A stretch of DNA of 64,000 nt. It comes from Dorea sp. AF36-15AT. GTDB lineage: Bacteria; Bacillota; Clostridia; Lachnospirales; Lachnospiraceae. The first letter of the stretch is position 1. Each line of letters starts with the position of its first letter. The notes under the pieces are model-generated. The model worked only from the letters and a program-made list of their open reading frames with translations, was not told where the DNA came from and searched no databases. This document shows positions 55,525-63,986 of the stretch, one piece after another. The stretch is from NCBI RefSeq assembly GCF_003477705.1, contig NZ_QUDV01000002.1, forward strand, positions 62,001 to 126,000, written 5' to 3'. Both the position numbers and the translations under genes were made by a program.

Positions 55525-56793
55525 ATGGGAGAACGTAAAATTATCCAGGTCGAGGATAAAGTGCCTTTTAATTTGCTTGTACCACTGAGTATCCAGCATA
55601 TGTTTGCAATGTTCGGTGCATCCGTACTGGTGCCGTTTGTGTTCGGCATTAATCCGGCAATTGTACTGTTTATGAATGGTGTGGGTACATTGATCTTTAT
55701 GACCGTAACAAAGGGTAAGGCTCCGGCATACCTGGGATCTAGCTTCGCTTTCCTGGCACCGGCGGGTATCGTTATCAGCAAGATGGGATATTCGTATGCA
55801 CTGGGAGGATTCGTAGCTGTAGGATTCTGTGGATGTGTATTATCGTTTATTATTTACAAATGTGGAACAGAATGGGTAGATGTTGTGCTTCCGCCGGCAG
55901 CGATGGGACCGGTAGTAGCATTGATCGGACTGGAGCTTTCAAGCTCTGCGGCCAGCAATGCAGGACTTCTGGATGATAAGATCGATATGAAAAATGTAAT
56001 CGTGTTCATGGTAACGATTGGCGTGGCAGTATTTGGCAACGTATTATTCCGTGGATTCCTTTCTGTTATCCCGATCCTGATCGCAGTTATCGTAGGATAT
56101 ATTGCAGCGCTGTGCTGTGGTATTCTGGATTTCTCGCAGGTAGTTGCAGCGCCATGGTTTGCGATTCCAAATTTCCAGATGGCGAAGTTTGATCTGGGCG
56201 CGATCCTGATGATACTTCCGGTACTTCTGGTTATTACGTCGGAGCATATCGGACATCAGGTTGTCACTGGTAAGATCATTGGCCGTGATCTGTTGAAAGA
56301 TCCGGGACTTCACAGATCTTTGTTCGGAGATAACTTTTCTACCATGCTTTCAGGTTTGATCGGTTCTGTGCCGACCACTACTTATGGTGAGAATATCGGT
56401 GTAATGGCGGTAACAAAGGTGTATAGTGTGCGTGTGATCGCAGGTGCGGCAGTGCTGTCTATTATCTGCTCATTTGTCGGTAAGCTGTCTATGCTGATCC
56501 AGACAATTCCCGGACCGGTAATCGGTGGTATCTCGTTCCTGTTATATGGTATGATCGGAGCATCCGGTATCCGTATTCTGGTAGATTCCAAAGTGAATTA
56601 TGGTCGTTCGCGTAACTTGACACTGACATCGGTTGTATTCGTAACGGGTCTGTCAGGTATTGCTGTGAACTTTGGAGATGTACAGCTCACAGGTATGGTA
56701 CTTGCATGTGTGGTAGCCATGATCCTGAGCCTGATTTTCTATGTACTGGATAAATTCCATCTGACAAATGATCAAGAAGAATCACAGGAATAA
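55525..56793 (+). CDS. uraA: Uracil/xanthine permease (NCS2 family)
   Basis: 422 residues, 12 or more membrane helices. Starts with VPFNLLVPLSIQHMFAMFGA, has KAPAYLGSSFAFLAPAG and the family region PTTTYGENIGVMAVTKVYS. Proton-linked uptake of uracil is most likely given the similarity to UraA/PyrP; xanthine cannot be excluded. AGGAGG precedes the ATG. Confidence 0.88.
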   Translation: MGERKIIQVEDKVPFNLLVPLSIQHMFAMFGASVLVPFVFGINPAIVLFMNGVGTLIFMTVTKGKAPAYLGSSFAFLAPAGIVISKMGYSYALGGFVAVGFCGCVLSFIIYKCGTEWVDVVLPPAAMGPVVALIGLELSSSAASNAGLLDDKIDMKNVIVFMVTIGVAVFGNVLFRGFLSVIPILIAVIVGYIAALCCGILDFSQVVAAPWFAIPNFQMAKFDLGAILMILPVLLVITSEHIGHQVVTGKIIGRDLLKDPGLHRSLFGDNFSTMLSGLIGSVPTTTYGENIGVMAVTKVYSVRVIAGAAVLSIICSFVGKLSMLIQTIPGPVIGGISFLLYGMIGASGIRILVDSKVNYGRSRNLTLTSVVFVTGLSGIAVNFGDVQLTGMVLACVVAMILSLIFYVLDKFHLTNDQEESQE

Positions 56794-56820
56794 GAGAAGA
56801 ATATTGAGAAGTAAGAAAAG

Positions 56821-56853
56821 GAAGCAGGCGTTATTCGCCTGCTTCTTCGTCTT
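56821..56853. terminator. Convergent terminator overlapping the CNNM gene end
   Basis: GAAGCAGGCG/CGCCTGCTTC with a TTATT loop, followed on the plus strand by a T8 run at 56852. The right arm encodes the last residues (EEAGE) of the CNNM-type protein on the minus strand, so coding and termination share sequence. Confidence 0.75.
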
Positions 56854-58120
56854 TTTTTTGCTCCGGCAGATACATGTGTACTTGCTCGATTCGGTTTTTA
56901 TCTAATTTTTCGACAATCATGCGGATGCCATCTTCGGTAGTGATTTCATCGCCTGCTTCCGGAAGACGATCCAGATGCTCGATGATCAGTCCACCTACGG
57001 AATCATAATCATCGGAAGAAAGGTCAAGATCTAAGCGGTCATTAATCTCTTCCAGATTTGTAGAGCCTTCTACCAGATATTCATGTGGTCCGATCTCTTG
57101 GATGAAGTCTTCTTCATTATCATCATATTCATCTCGGATCTCACCTACAATCTCTTCCAGCAGATCTTCTAAGGTGATCAGTCCGGCAGTCTCGCCATAT
57201 TCATCCAGAACGATGGCGATGTTAAATGAAGATTCTCTCATTTCCAGGAGAAGTTCGGAAATGTTCTTATATTCGTAAGTGAAATATGCTTCTCTGAGGA
57301 TGTCCCGCAGATGAAAGTCTTTTTTGTTATCATATAACAGCAGATCCTTCATATTGATCGTGCCGATGACGTTATCGGTGGTGTCCTCAAAGATCGGGAG
57401 ACGGGTAAATTTGTCTTCCCGGAATATATCGATCAGTTCATCGTAAGTACTGTTCACATCCGCAAATGTCACGTGTACACGTGGCACCATAACATCCTTT
57501 GCTTTGGCATCGCCAAGGTCGAATACGTTATTGATCATTTCCTTTTCTTCTGATTCGATCACGCCGTCTTCGTGGCTGACATCTACGATCGTACGCAGGT
57601 CATTCTCTGTCATCACGTTTGTGTTGGCATTCGGATCAATGTGTATGATCCGAAGAATAATATTGGCCAGGCCATTGACAATGAAGATTACCGGAGTCAT
57701 CAGACGGATAAAAATACTGATGACCGGGGCATAGAGAAGAGAAATCTTCTCGGAATGTATCGTGGCCATGGTCTTTGGTGTAATCTCGCCGAAGAGCAGG
57801 ATCAGCAGGGTAAGGATACCGCTGGCAATTGCTACCATAGAACCGCCCAACCCATAAGCTAAGGAGGTGGTCAGTGATGCGGCAGACAGGTTCACAATGT
57901 TGTTGCCAATCAGGATGGCGCTTAAGAACTTCGCCGGATCATCTGTGATTTTTAGTAAGGTTTTTGCCCGCGCATTGCCATCATCAGCAAGGCTGCGGAT
58001 TCGGATTCTGTTGACGGTGGTCATTGCGGTCTCTGCGGATGAAAAAAATGCAGAGAGAAAAAGTAATACTAGCAATATAATCAACTGTATGACGTCACTC
58101 GAGTCCAATGATATGTTCAC
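56831..58120 (-). CDS. CNNM/CorC-type membrane protein with CBS domains (hemolysin family)
   Basis: 429 residues. N-terminal DUF21/CNNM domain with four membrane helices (residues about 9-165; SAFFSSAETAMTTVN is typical), a CBS pair (about 205-325; VMVPRVHVTFADVNS, IAIVLDEYGETAGLITLEDLLEEIVGEI) and a C-terminal CorC/HlyC domain. Likely a magnesium or cobalt transporter or efflux regulator; the hemolysin label is historical. Confidence 0.9.
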   Translation of the reverse strand: MNISLDSSDVIQLIILLVLLFLSAFFSSAETAMTTVNRIRIRSLADDGNARAKTLLKITDDPAKFLSAILIGNNIVNLSAASLTTSLAYGLGGSMVAIASGILTLLILLFGEITPKTMATIHSEKISLLYAPVISIFIRLMTPVIFIVNGLANIILRIIHIDPNANTNVMTENDLRTIVDVSHEDGVIESEEKEMINNVFDLGDAKAKDVMVPRVHVTFADVNSTYDELIDIFREDKFTRLPIFEDTTDNVIGTINMKDLLLYDNKKDFHLRDILREAYFTYEYKNISELLLEMRESSFNIAIVLDEYGETAGLITLEDLLEEIVGEIRDEYDDNEEDFIQEIGPHEYLVEGSTNLEEINDRLDLDLSSDDYDSVGGLIIEHLDRLPEAGDEITTEDGIRMIVEKLDKNRIEQVHMYLPEQKKDEEAGE

Positions 58121-58231
58121 TCCTTCTTGTGATTAAAATTTGTACAGCATTGCTGTACATAACATTGGAATTAATATACCTTATTTCTGGGAATAATGCA
58201 AGTGTAGAAGTGGCGATTTGACAGGCGTTAC

Positions 58232-58260
58232 TTTACATTGCAATCCTTTTAGTGTATGAT
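58232..58260 (+). promoter_or_regulatory. Promoter of the murB-rapZ-whiA-HPr operon
   Basis: TTTACA at 58232 and TATGAT at 58255, spacer 17. A TTGACA at 58219 lies further upstream without a matching -10. Confidence 0.6.
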
Positions 58261-58291
58261 TTACAATGAATAAAAAAGCGGGGTAAATGCA

Positions 58292-59203
58292 ATGAACGAG
58301 ATTTTATATAAAAGATTATGTGAGGCAGTTCCGGCGGACAGAGTGCTCATAAATGAGCCAATGAAAAAGCATACGACATTTCGGATCGGAGGTCCGGCCG
58401 ATTATTTTGTGATACCTGTTTCGTGGGAAGAAGCAGAGCTGGTGATCAGCATTTGTAAAGAGTTTCAGACACCTTATTATATAATAGGAAACGGAAGCAA
58501 TCTTCTGGTATCCGACCAGGGCTATCGAGGTGTGATCATACAGTTATATAAAGAAATGAGTCAGGTAGAGGTAGAAGGAAATGTGATTCGTGCACAAGCG
58601 GGAGCATCTCTGGCACGTATTGCAGGAGCAGCATTGGAAGCAGGACTTACCGGATTTGAATTTGCAGCAGGAATTCCAGGTACACTTGGCGGCGCGTGCG
58701 TGATGAATGCGGGTGCTTATGGTGGTGAGATGAAGGATGTACTGGTGCGCGTGACAGTACTGGATGAGGATGATAAGATTCATGTGATTGAGAAAGATGA
58801 TCTGGAACTTGGATATCGTACCAGCATCATTGCGAAGAAAGGCTATACGGTACTTGGTGCAGAAATTGAACTGCAGGAAGGCGAGAAAGAAGCTATTCGT
58901 ACACTGATGAATGAACTGAAAGAGAAGCGAGTGACTAAACAGCCATTAGAATATCCAAGTGCCGGAAGCACCTTTAAGAGACCGGAAGGATATTTTGCGG
59001 GAAAACTTGTGCAGGATGCAGGATTGCGTGGATTTCGCGTGGGCGATGCCATGGTATCAGAGAAACACTGTGGATTTGTGATCAATGCAGGTGAGGCGAC
59101 AGCTGCGCAGGTGGATGAAATGATGAAGCAGGTGTCAGCAAAGGTCAGGGAGCAGTTTGGTGTGACACTGGAGCCGGAAGTTAAGAGACTGGGAGAGTTT
59201 TAG
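58292..59203 (+). CDS. murB: UDP-N-acetylenolpyruvoylglucosamine reductase
   Basis: 303 residues, type II MurB. FAD-binding KKHTTFRIGGPADYFVIP and IGNGSNLLVSDQGYRG, GIPGTLGGACVMNAGAYGGE, and the catalytic SAGSTFKRPEGYFAGKLVQD. Makes UDP-MurNAc for peptidoglycan. The rapZ gene starts two bases after the stop. Confidence 0.96.
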   Translation: MNEILYKRLCEAVPADRVLINEPMKKHTTFRIGGPADYFVIPVSWEEAELVISICKEFQTPYYIIGNGSNLLVSDQGYRGVIIQLYKEMSQVEVEGNVIRAQAGASLARIAGAALEAGLTGFEFAAGIPGTLGGACVMNAGAYGGEMKDVLVRVTVLDEDDKIHVIEKDDLELGYRTSIIAKKGYTVLGAEIELQEGEKEAIRTLMNELKEKRVTKQPLEYPSAGSTFKRPEGYFAGKLVQDAGLRGFRVGDAMVSEKHCGFVINAGEATAAQVDEMMKQVSAKVREQFGVTLEPEVKRLGEF

Positions 59204-59205
59204 GA

Positions 59206-60087
59206 ATGAGATTTGTTATCGTTACAGGAATGTCGGGAGCGGGGAAAAGCTCCGTATTGAAAATGTTGGAAGATGTGGGTTATTTTTGCATGGATAATCT
59301 GCCGGTATCATTGGTGCCAAAGCTTACAGAACTTTTGTCCATGCCGAATTCTTCTATTGATAAAGTGGCTCTGGGGATGGACATCCGAAGTCGGTATGGA
59401 GCTGGTGATCTGGGTGAAGCTCTGGATCAGCTGGATGAGAGGAACGTGGCTTATGAAGTGCTTTTTCTGGATGCAAAGGATAATGTACTGATTAAGCGCT
59501 ATAAAGAGACCAGGAGAAGTCATCCGCTGTCAGGAACCGGACGCGTGGACCAGGGGATTGCCGAAGAACGACGGTTACTTGTGCCATTGCGGAATCGGGC
59601 GGATTATATTCTGGATACCAGCAGACTGTTGATACGGGATCTGAAACGTGAGATCACCAGCATTTTCGTGGAAGATAAGCAGTACAAGAATCTGTACATT
59701 ACAGTGCTTTCGTTTGGATTCAAGTATGGTATTCCGAGTGATGCAGATCTGGTCTTTGATGTACGTTTTCTGCCTAACCCTTATTATATAGAAGAACTCC
59801 GACCGAAGAACGGTAATGATAAGGAAGTGCAGGACTATGTTATGCAGAATGAGAAGACCGGTCAGTTCTTAAGTAAGCTGACGGATATGATCAGTTTCCT
59901 GATTCCGAATTATATAGCGGAAGGTAAGACACAGCTGGTTATTGCGATCGGATGTACCGGAGGCAAGCACAGGTCAGTTACGATAGCCAATGCGCTGTAT
60001 GGCGCACTGGAACAGTCGGAAGGTGACTACGGTGTGAAGATTGAACACAGAGATATAGAGAAAGATGCCATTACAAAGGCAAGGTAG
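59206..60087 (+). CDS. rapZ: RapZ/YvcJ family nucleotide-binding protein
   Basis: 293 residues. Walker A GMSGAGKSS near the N-terminus; C-terminal CTGGKHRSVTIAN is family-typical. In Bacillus the homologue YvcJ hydrolyses GTP and affects competence; in Escherichia coli RapZ controls glmS through small RNAs. The precise role in Clostridia is unknown. Located between murB and whiA. Confidence 0.94.
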   Translation: MRFVIVTGMSGAGKSSVLKMLEDVGYFCMDNLPVSLVPKLTELLSMPNSSIDKVALGMDIRSRYGAGDLGEALDQLDERNVAYEVLFLDAKDNVLIKRYKETRRSHPLSGTGRVDQGIAEERRLLVPLRNRADYILDTSRLLIRDLKREITSIFVEDKQYKNLYITVLSFGFKYGIPSDADLVFDVRFLPNPYYIEELRPKNGNDKEVQDYVMQNEKTGQFLSKLTDMISFLIPNYIAEGKTQLVIAIGCTGGKHRSVTIANALYGALEQSEGDYGVKIEHRDIEKDAITKAR

Positions 60088-60093
60088 GTTGAT

Positions 60094-61002
60094 ATGTCAT
60101 TTTCGAGCAAGGTGAAAGAAGAGCTGGCAGAGCAGATTCCGGCGGCAAGACATTGTATGCTGGCGGAACTTGCGGCGATTACAGCAATATGCGGTCGTAC
60201 AGAAACCGATGAAACGGGAGAGAAGATCGTTCATATTCATACGGAAAATGTTGCTGTGGCGAGAAAATACTTTACATTACTGGAAAAAACATTTAATATA
60301 GGGAGTGAAGTTTCTGCGTATACTTCTGTTCGGAGTAATCCGGAAAAAGGAAGTAATATTTACTATCTCCTTGCTCAGGGTAAGGGGTTACAGGCAGTTC
60401 TGAATGCGTCAGTGCAAGCGGTATGCTGTAAGCGAGCATATCTTCGTGGGGCATTTCTGGCAGCGGGTTCTATAAGTGATCCGAGCAAGTCTTACCATTT
60501 TGAGATTGTATGTAATACAGAAGAGATGGCAGACTATTTACAAGGGTTGATGATCGGATTTGATATGGAGGCGAAGATTGTCAGACGCAAGAAGAATTAC
60601 GTAGTATACTTAAAAGATGGAGCCGGCATTGTGGATATGTTGAATGTCATGGAAGCGTATGTTGCGTTGATGGAACTTGAGAATGTCCGCATTCTCAAGG
60701 AGATGCGTAATTCAGTGAATCGTAAGGTGAATTGCGAGACAGCTAATATCAATAAGACAGTATCGGCTGCAGTGAAGCAGATGGAGGATATCGTGTTTAT
60801 CCGGGACACCATAGGCTTTGAACATTTGCCGGAAGGATTACAGGATGTTGCCCTTACACGTCTTGCATATCCAGAGGCGACACTAAAGGAACTGGGGACG
60901 TTGCTTAAGACACCGGTCGGCAAGTCCGGCGTGAATCACCGCCTCAGGAAATTAAGTGATATGGCAGAAAAGATAAGGGATAATCAGGGAGGGACAACAT
61001 GA
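60094..61002 (+). CDS. whiA: WhiA family DNA-binding protein
   Basis: 302 residues. N-terminal LAGLIDADG-like fold (residues about 1-185; RGAFLAAGSISDPSKSYHFEIV) and C-terminal HTH (ATLKELGTLLKTPVGKSGVNHRLRKL in two parts). WhiA influences division and chromosome segregation in Firmicutes. The gene yvcK, which normally lies between rapZ and whiA in Bacillus, is missing here (six-base gap). Confidence 0.95.
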   Translation: MSFSSKVKEELAEQIPAARHCMLAELAAITAICGRTETDETGEKIVHIHTENVAVARKYFTLLEKTFNIGSEVSAYTSVRSNPEKGSNIYYLLAQGKGLQAVLNASVQAVCCKRAYLRGAFLAAGSISDPSKSYHFEIVCNTEEMADYLQGLMIGFDMEAKIVRRKKNYVVYLKDGAGIVDMLNVMEAYVALMELENVRILKEMRNSVNRKVNCETANINKTVSAAVKQMEDIVFIRDTIGFEHLPEGLQDVALTRLAYPEATLKELGTLLKTPVGKSGVNHRLRKLSDMAEKIRDNQGGTT

Positions 61003-61253
61003 TTAAAAAACCGATTACTCTGAAACTGCGGGACGGTCTGGAAGCGAGACCGATCGCTTTGTTAGTGCAGGAAGCCAATCAATATTCAAGTACAGTGTAC
61101 ATTGAAGTTGAGAATAAAAAGATTAATGCGAAGAGCATTATGGGCATGATGAGTTTACAGCTTGGTAATGGAGAAGAACTTACGGTAGTTGCAGATGGCG
61201 ATGATGAGGCAGATGCAATTCAGGGTGTAGAGAAGCTCCTGGTGACAGAATAA
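60999..61253 (+). CDS. HPr-fold protein lacking the phosphotransfer histidine (Crh-like)
   Basis: 84 residues, overlapping whiA by four bases. It has the HPr fold: LRDGLEARPIALLV with Glu at position 15 where HPr has the phosphorylated His, and Ser46 in INAKSIMGMMSL, the site used by HPr kinase. So it cannot pass phosphate in the sugar phosphotransferase system but could act like Bacillus Crh (Gln15) as a CcpA co-regulator or metabolic sensor. The gene order with rapZ and whiA also matches Bacillus crh. Confidence 0.85.
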   Translation: MIKKPITLKLRDGLEARPIALLVQEANQYSSTVYIEVENKKINAKSIMGMMSLQLGNGEELTVVADGDDEADAIQGVEKLLVTE

Positions 61254-61265
61254 TACTACATAGAC

Positions 61266-61299
61266 AAAAAGGGATGTATCGATGTGATGCACCCTTTTA
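61266..61299 (+). terminator. Terminator of the murB operon
   Basis: AAAAGGGATGTATC pairs with GATGCACCCTTTT (one G-U), and the right arm ends in the T run. It is followed at once by a hairpin repeat. Confidence 0.75.
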
Positions 61300-61301
61300 T
61301 T

Positions 61302-61358
61302 ATATGCGAATGGTGGGCGGATTATGAGAGTGCGAAGCACGGAATAATCCGCAGGCAT
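61302..61358. repeat. 58-base hairpin repeat, copy 2 (57 bases)
   Basis: Same fold as 32064-32121; the middle stem is GGATTAT/ATAATCC instead of GGATTGT/ACAATCC, a paired change. The inner GTGC-GAA-GCAC hairpin and the GCAGGCAT end are identical. Confidence 0.75.
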
Positions 61359-61406
61359 TACAATTATAGTGGATAGAATCGAACATTCAGAAGGAGGAAA
61401 CTTGTA

Positions 61407-62327
61407 ATGAAGAGAATGTTATTTGTATACAATCCACATGCAGGGAAAGGACTTTTGAAGCAGAAGTTATCTGAGATTGTGGATATTTTTGTGAAAGCAG
61501 GATATGAAGTCGTAATCTATCCGACGCAGGCATATAGGGATGCATATCGTAAGATCACAGAGATGACAGAGGATTATGATCTGGTCGTCTGCAGCGGCGG
61601 TGATGGAACGATTGATGAGGTAGTAACAGGCATGATGGAACGCGAGCATAAGATTCCGGTAGGATATATCCCAACAGGAACTACCAATGACTTTGCCAAT
61701 AGCCTGAAGATTCCGAAAGATTTCCTGGCGGCAGCGGATAATGCGGTACACGGAAGTGCGTTTCCATGTGATATCGGTCAGTTTAATGATGACGTATTCG
61801 TATATATTGCTGCGTTTGGACTGTTTACCGATGTGTCTTATGAGACAAAGCAGGAGATTAAGAATGTGCTGGGACATCTTGCGTATGTGTTGGAAGGCGC
61901 GAAACGTCTCTTTAATGTACCATCTTATAAGATCAGAATAACGCATGATGATGAAGTGATCGAGGACGAATTTATTTATGGTATGGTGACCAATTCCAGA
62001 TCTGTTGGTGGATTCCGTAATATGATCGGTAAAAATGTCAAGTTTGACGATGGTGTATTTGAAGTAACGTTGATCCGCCGCCCGAAGAATCCAATTGAAC
62101 TGCAGGAGATCATCGCTGCACTTCTGATTGAGCAGGTAGATACTAAGCATATGTATTCTTTTAAAGCAAAGAAGATCACCTTTGAGTCGCTGGAAGAGAT
62201 TCCGTGGACACTCGATGGAGAATACGGTGGAAGTCATGATATGGTAGAGATTATGAACCAGAATAAAGCTATGGAATTAATGGTTCCATCTAAATATGTC
62301 GACGAATTGTCGGAGGATGAAAAATAA
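61407..62327 (+). CDS. Diacylglycerol kinase-like lipid kinase (YegS/BmrU family)
   Basis: 306 residues. FVYNPHAGKG at the start, the nucleotide loop VVCSGGDGTIDEVV and the PTGTTNDFANSL motif. Phosphorylates diacylglycerol or related lipids in the membrane recycling path. AGGAGG upstream. Stands alone between the hairpin repeat and the tRNA. Confidence 0.9.
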   Translation: MKRMLFVYNPHAGKGLLKQKLSEIVDIFVKAGYEVVIYPTQAYRDAYRKITEMTEDYDLVVCSGGDGTIDEVVTGMMEREHKIPVGYIPTGTTNDFANSLKIPKDFLAAADNAVHGSAFPCDIGQFNDDVFVYIAAFGLFTDVSYETKQEIKNVLGHLAYVLEGAKRLFNVPSYKIRITHDDEVIEDEFIYGMVTNSRSVGGFRNMIGKNVKFDDGVFEVTLIRRPKNPIELQEIIAALLIEQVDTKHMYSFKAKKITFESLEEIPWTLDGEYGGSHDMVEIMNQNKAMELMVPSKYVDELSEDEK

Positions 62328-62350
62328 ATTAAAAAAAATTCACTTTCCTC

Positions 62351-62379
62351 TTGCATTTTGAATTAATATTTGATATATT
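62351..62379 (+). promoter_or_regulatory. Promoter of tRNA-Glu
   Basis: TTGCAT at 62351 and TATATT at 62374, spacer 17, about 25 bases before the tRNA. Confidence 0.65.
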
Positions 62380-62403
62380 AATTGAGCACGAGTTAAGTGA
62401 CAC

Positions 62404-62475
62404 GGCTCCGTGGTCAAGCGGTCAAGACGCTAGCCTCTCACGCTGGAATCCGGGGTTCGATTCCCCGCGGAGTCA
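62404..62475 (+). tRNA. tRNA-Glu (anticodon CTC)
   Basis: Acceptor GGCTCCG pairs with CGGAGTC, anticodon stem CTAGC/GCTGG with loop CTCTCAC (anticodon CTC), T arm CCGGGGTTCGATTCCCCG. CCA is not encoded. This reads GAG codons. Confidence 0.95.
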
Positions 62476-62481
62476 CTGATT

Positions 62482-62514
62482 AACCTGATGATCAAATGGT
62501 CATCAGGTTTTTTT
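62482..62514 (+). terminator. Terminator of tRNA-Glu
   Basis: AACCTGATGATCA pairs with TGGTCATCAGGTT, then T7. The T run is also the start of the dispersed 135-bp repeat, copy 2. Confidence 0.85.
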
Positions 62515-62642
62515 ACTTTACAGGAAATTGCTTTCCTGTAAAGTAAAAAACGCTCCACGAGGATGCGCACTGCGGCGGACAAGGTAGATGTCGCAAGCGA
62601 CCGCCGCAGGCGCGAGAATGTGCCAAGGCACATTCTTTGTTC
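62508..62642. repeat. Dispersed 135-bp repeat, copy 2
   Basis: Matches 18992-19126 with three mismatches. After it comes a further hairpin TCGTGC-TT-GCACGA not present in copy 1. The 330-base gap between tRNA and fba contains only this repeat and the fba promoter. Confidence 0.85.
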
Positions 62643-62724
62643 TGCAATAAGCCGTCATGCAGAAATCGTGCTTGCACGAATTGCTCAGGCAGGAAATCAC
62701 CTTTGCATACATAAAACTTTTATA

Positions 62725-62753
62725 TTGAGTTTTTAAAAGAAGTAGGCTATAAT
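62725..62753 (+). promoter_or_regulatory. Promoter of fba
   Basis: TTGAGT at 62725 and TATAAT at 62748, spacer 17; GAAAGAAGG ribosome site before ATG 62807. Confidence 0.75.
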
Positions 62754-62806
62754 GTACACGTATTAAACATTAGCTAAGAACATTTTAAGGAAAGAAGGTA
62801 AAAGTT

Positions 62807-63775
62807 ATGGGATTGGTAACAACAACCGAAATGTTTAAGAAGGCTTATGATGGCGGATACGCAATCGGTGCTTTCAATGTTAACAACATGGAGATCGTTC
62901 AGGGTATTACAGAGGCAGCCGGAGAGCTGAAGAGCCCGGTTATCCTTCAGGTATCTAAAGGTGCTCGTGCATACGCTAACCACACATACCTTGTTAAATT
63001 AGTAGAGGCAGCAGTTCAGGAGAATCCAGAGATTCCGATCGCTCTTCACCTGGATCACGGTGATAGCTTTGAACTTTGCAAGAACTGTATCGATGGTGGA
63101 TTTACATCAGTTATGATCGATGCTTCTTCTAAGTCATTCGAAGAGAATATCGCTATTACAAAGCAGGTAGTTGAATATGCTCATGCTCATGGTGTAGTAG
63201 TAGAGGCTGAACTTGGAACACTTGCAGGTGTTGAGGATGAAGTAGTAGTTGAGCATGGTAAAGAAAGCTATACACGTCCGGAAGAAGTAGAAGAATTTGT
63301 AACAAGAACAGGATGTGATTCCCTTGCAATTGCTATCGGAACATCACACGGTGCATACAAGTTCAAAGCTTCTCAGTGCACAAGAAATGCTGATGGTATC
63401 CTTGTACCACCTCCGCTTCGTTTTGACGTTCTGGAAGAGTGTACAAAGCGTCTGCCAGGATTCCCGATCGTACTGCACGGTTCTTCTTCAGTACCACAGG
63501 AATTCGTTAAGATGGTTAACCAGTATGGTGGAAATATGCCAGATGCTATTGGTATTCCAGAGGACGAGCTTCGTCACGCAGCTGAACTGTCAGTATGCAA
63601 GATCAATATCGACTCAGATATCCGTCTTGCTATGACAGCTAATATCCGTAAGCACTTCGTAGAGCATCCAGATCACTTTGACCCACGTCAGTATCTGAAA
63701 CCAGCTCGTCAGGCTGTTAAGGATATGGTTGCTCACAAGATCACTAACGTACTTGGAAGTGCTGGTAAAGCCTAA
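62807..63775 (+). CDS. fba: Class II fructose-bisphosphate aldolase
   Basis: 322 residues. YAIGAFNVNNME, the zinc-binding ALHLDHGDSFE, EAELGTLAGVEDE and VLHGSSSVPQEFV identify a class II aldolase. Cleaves fructose 1,6-bisphosphate in glycolysis. Codon use is strongly biased, as for a highly expressed gene. Confidence 0.95.
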   Translation: MGLVTTTEMFKKAYDGGYAIGAFNVNNMEIVQGITEAAGELKSPVILQVSKGARAYANHTYLVKLVEAAVQENPEIPIALHLDHGDSFELCKNCIDGGFTSVMIDASSKSFEENIAITKQVVEYAHAHGVVVEAELGTLAGVEDEVVVEHGKESYTRPEEVEEFVTRTGCDSLAIAIGTSHGAYKFKASQCTRNADGILVPPPLRFDVLEECTKRLPGFPIVLHGSSSVPQEFVKMVNQYGGNMPDAIGIPEDELRHAAELSVCKINIDSDIRLAMTANIRKHFVEHPDHFDPRQYLKPARQAVKDMVAHKITNVLGSAGKA

Positions 63776-63801
63776 ATCACAAGAATGTTATAATTTTTTG
63801 C

Positions 63802-63882
63802 TTGCATTTTAAAAAGTATTGATATATACTTACAGGCATAACAAGAACGAAGGCGTTCCGACTAAGGTTGGAGCGCCTTTTT
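63802..63882 (+). other. Promoter plus nearby terminator: possible short transcript after fba
   Basis: TTGCAT at 63802 and TATACT at 63825 (17-base spacer) are followed only about 15 bases after the expected start by a hairpin AAGGCGTTCC/GGAGCGCCTT with TTTTT (63850-63882). The hairpin is surely the fba terminator; the promoter inside the gap would make an RNA of roughly 45 bases. Confidence 0.5.
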
Positions 63883-63957
63883 ATATCATGCGATCATCGG
63901 GGCTCGCTTTTATAAAAATGCCGGTGCATAGTGCCGGGCGTTCTTGGTATAAAGCAC

Positions 63958-63986
63958 TTGCGTAAACAGAAAGTTTGCTATATTAT
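63958..63986 (+). promoter_or_regulatory. Promoter at right window edge
   Basis: TTGCGT at 63958 and TATTAT at 63981, spacer 17, pointing out of the window toward a gene not included. Confidence 0.45.
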
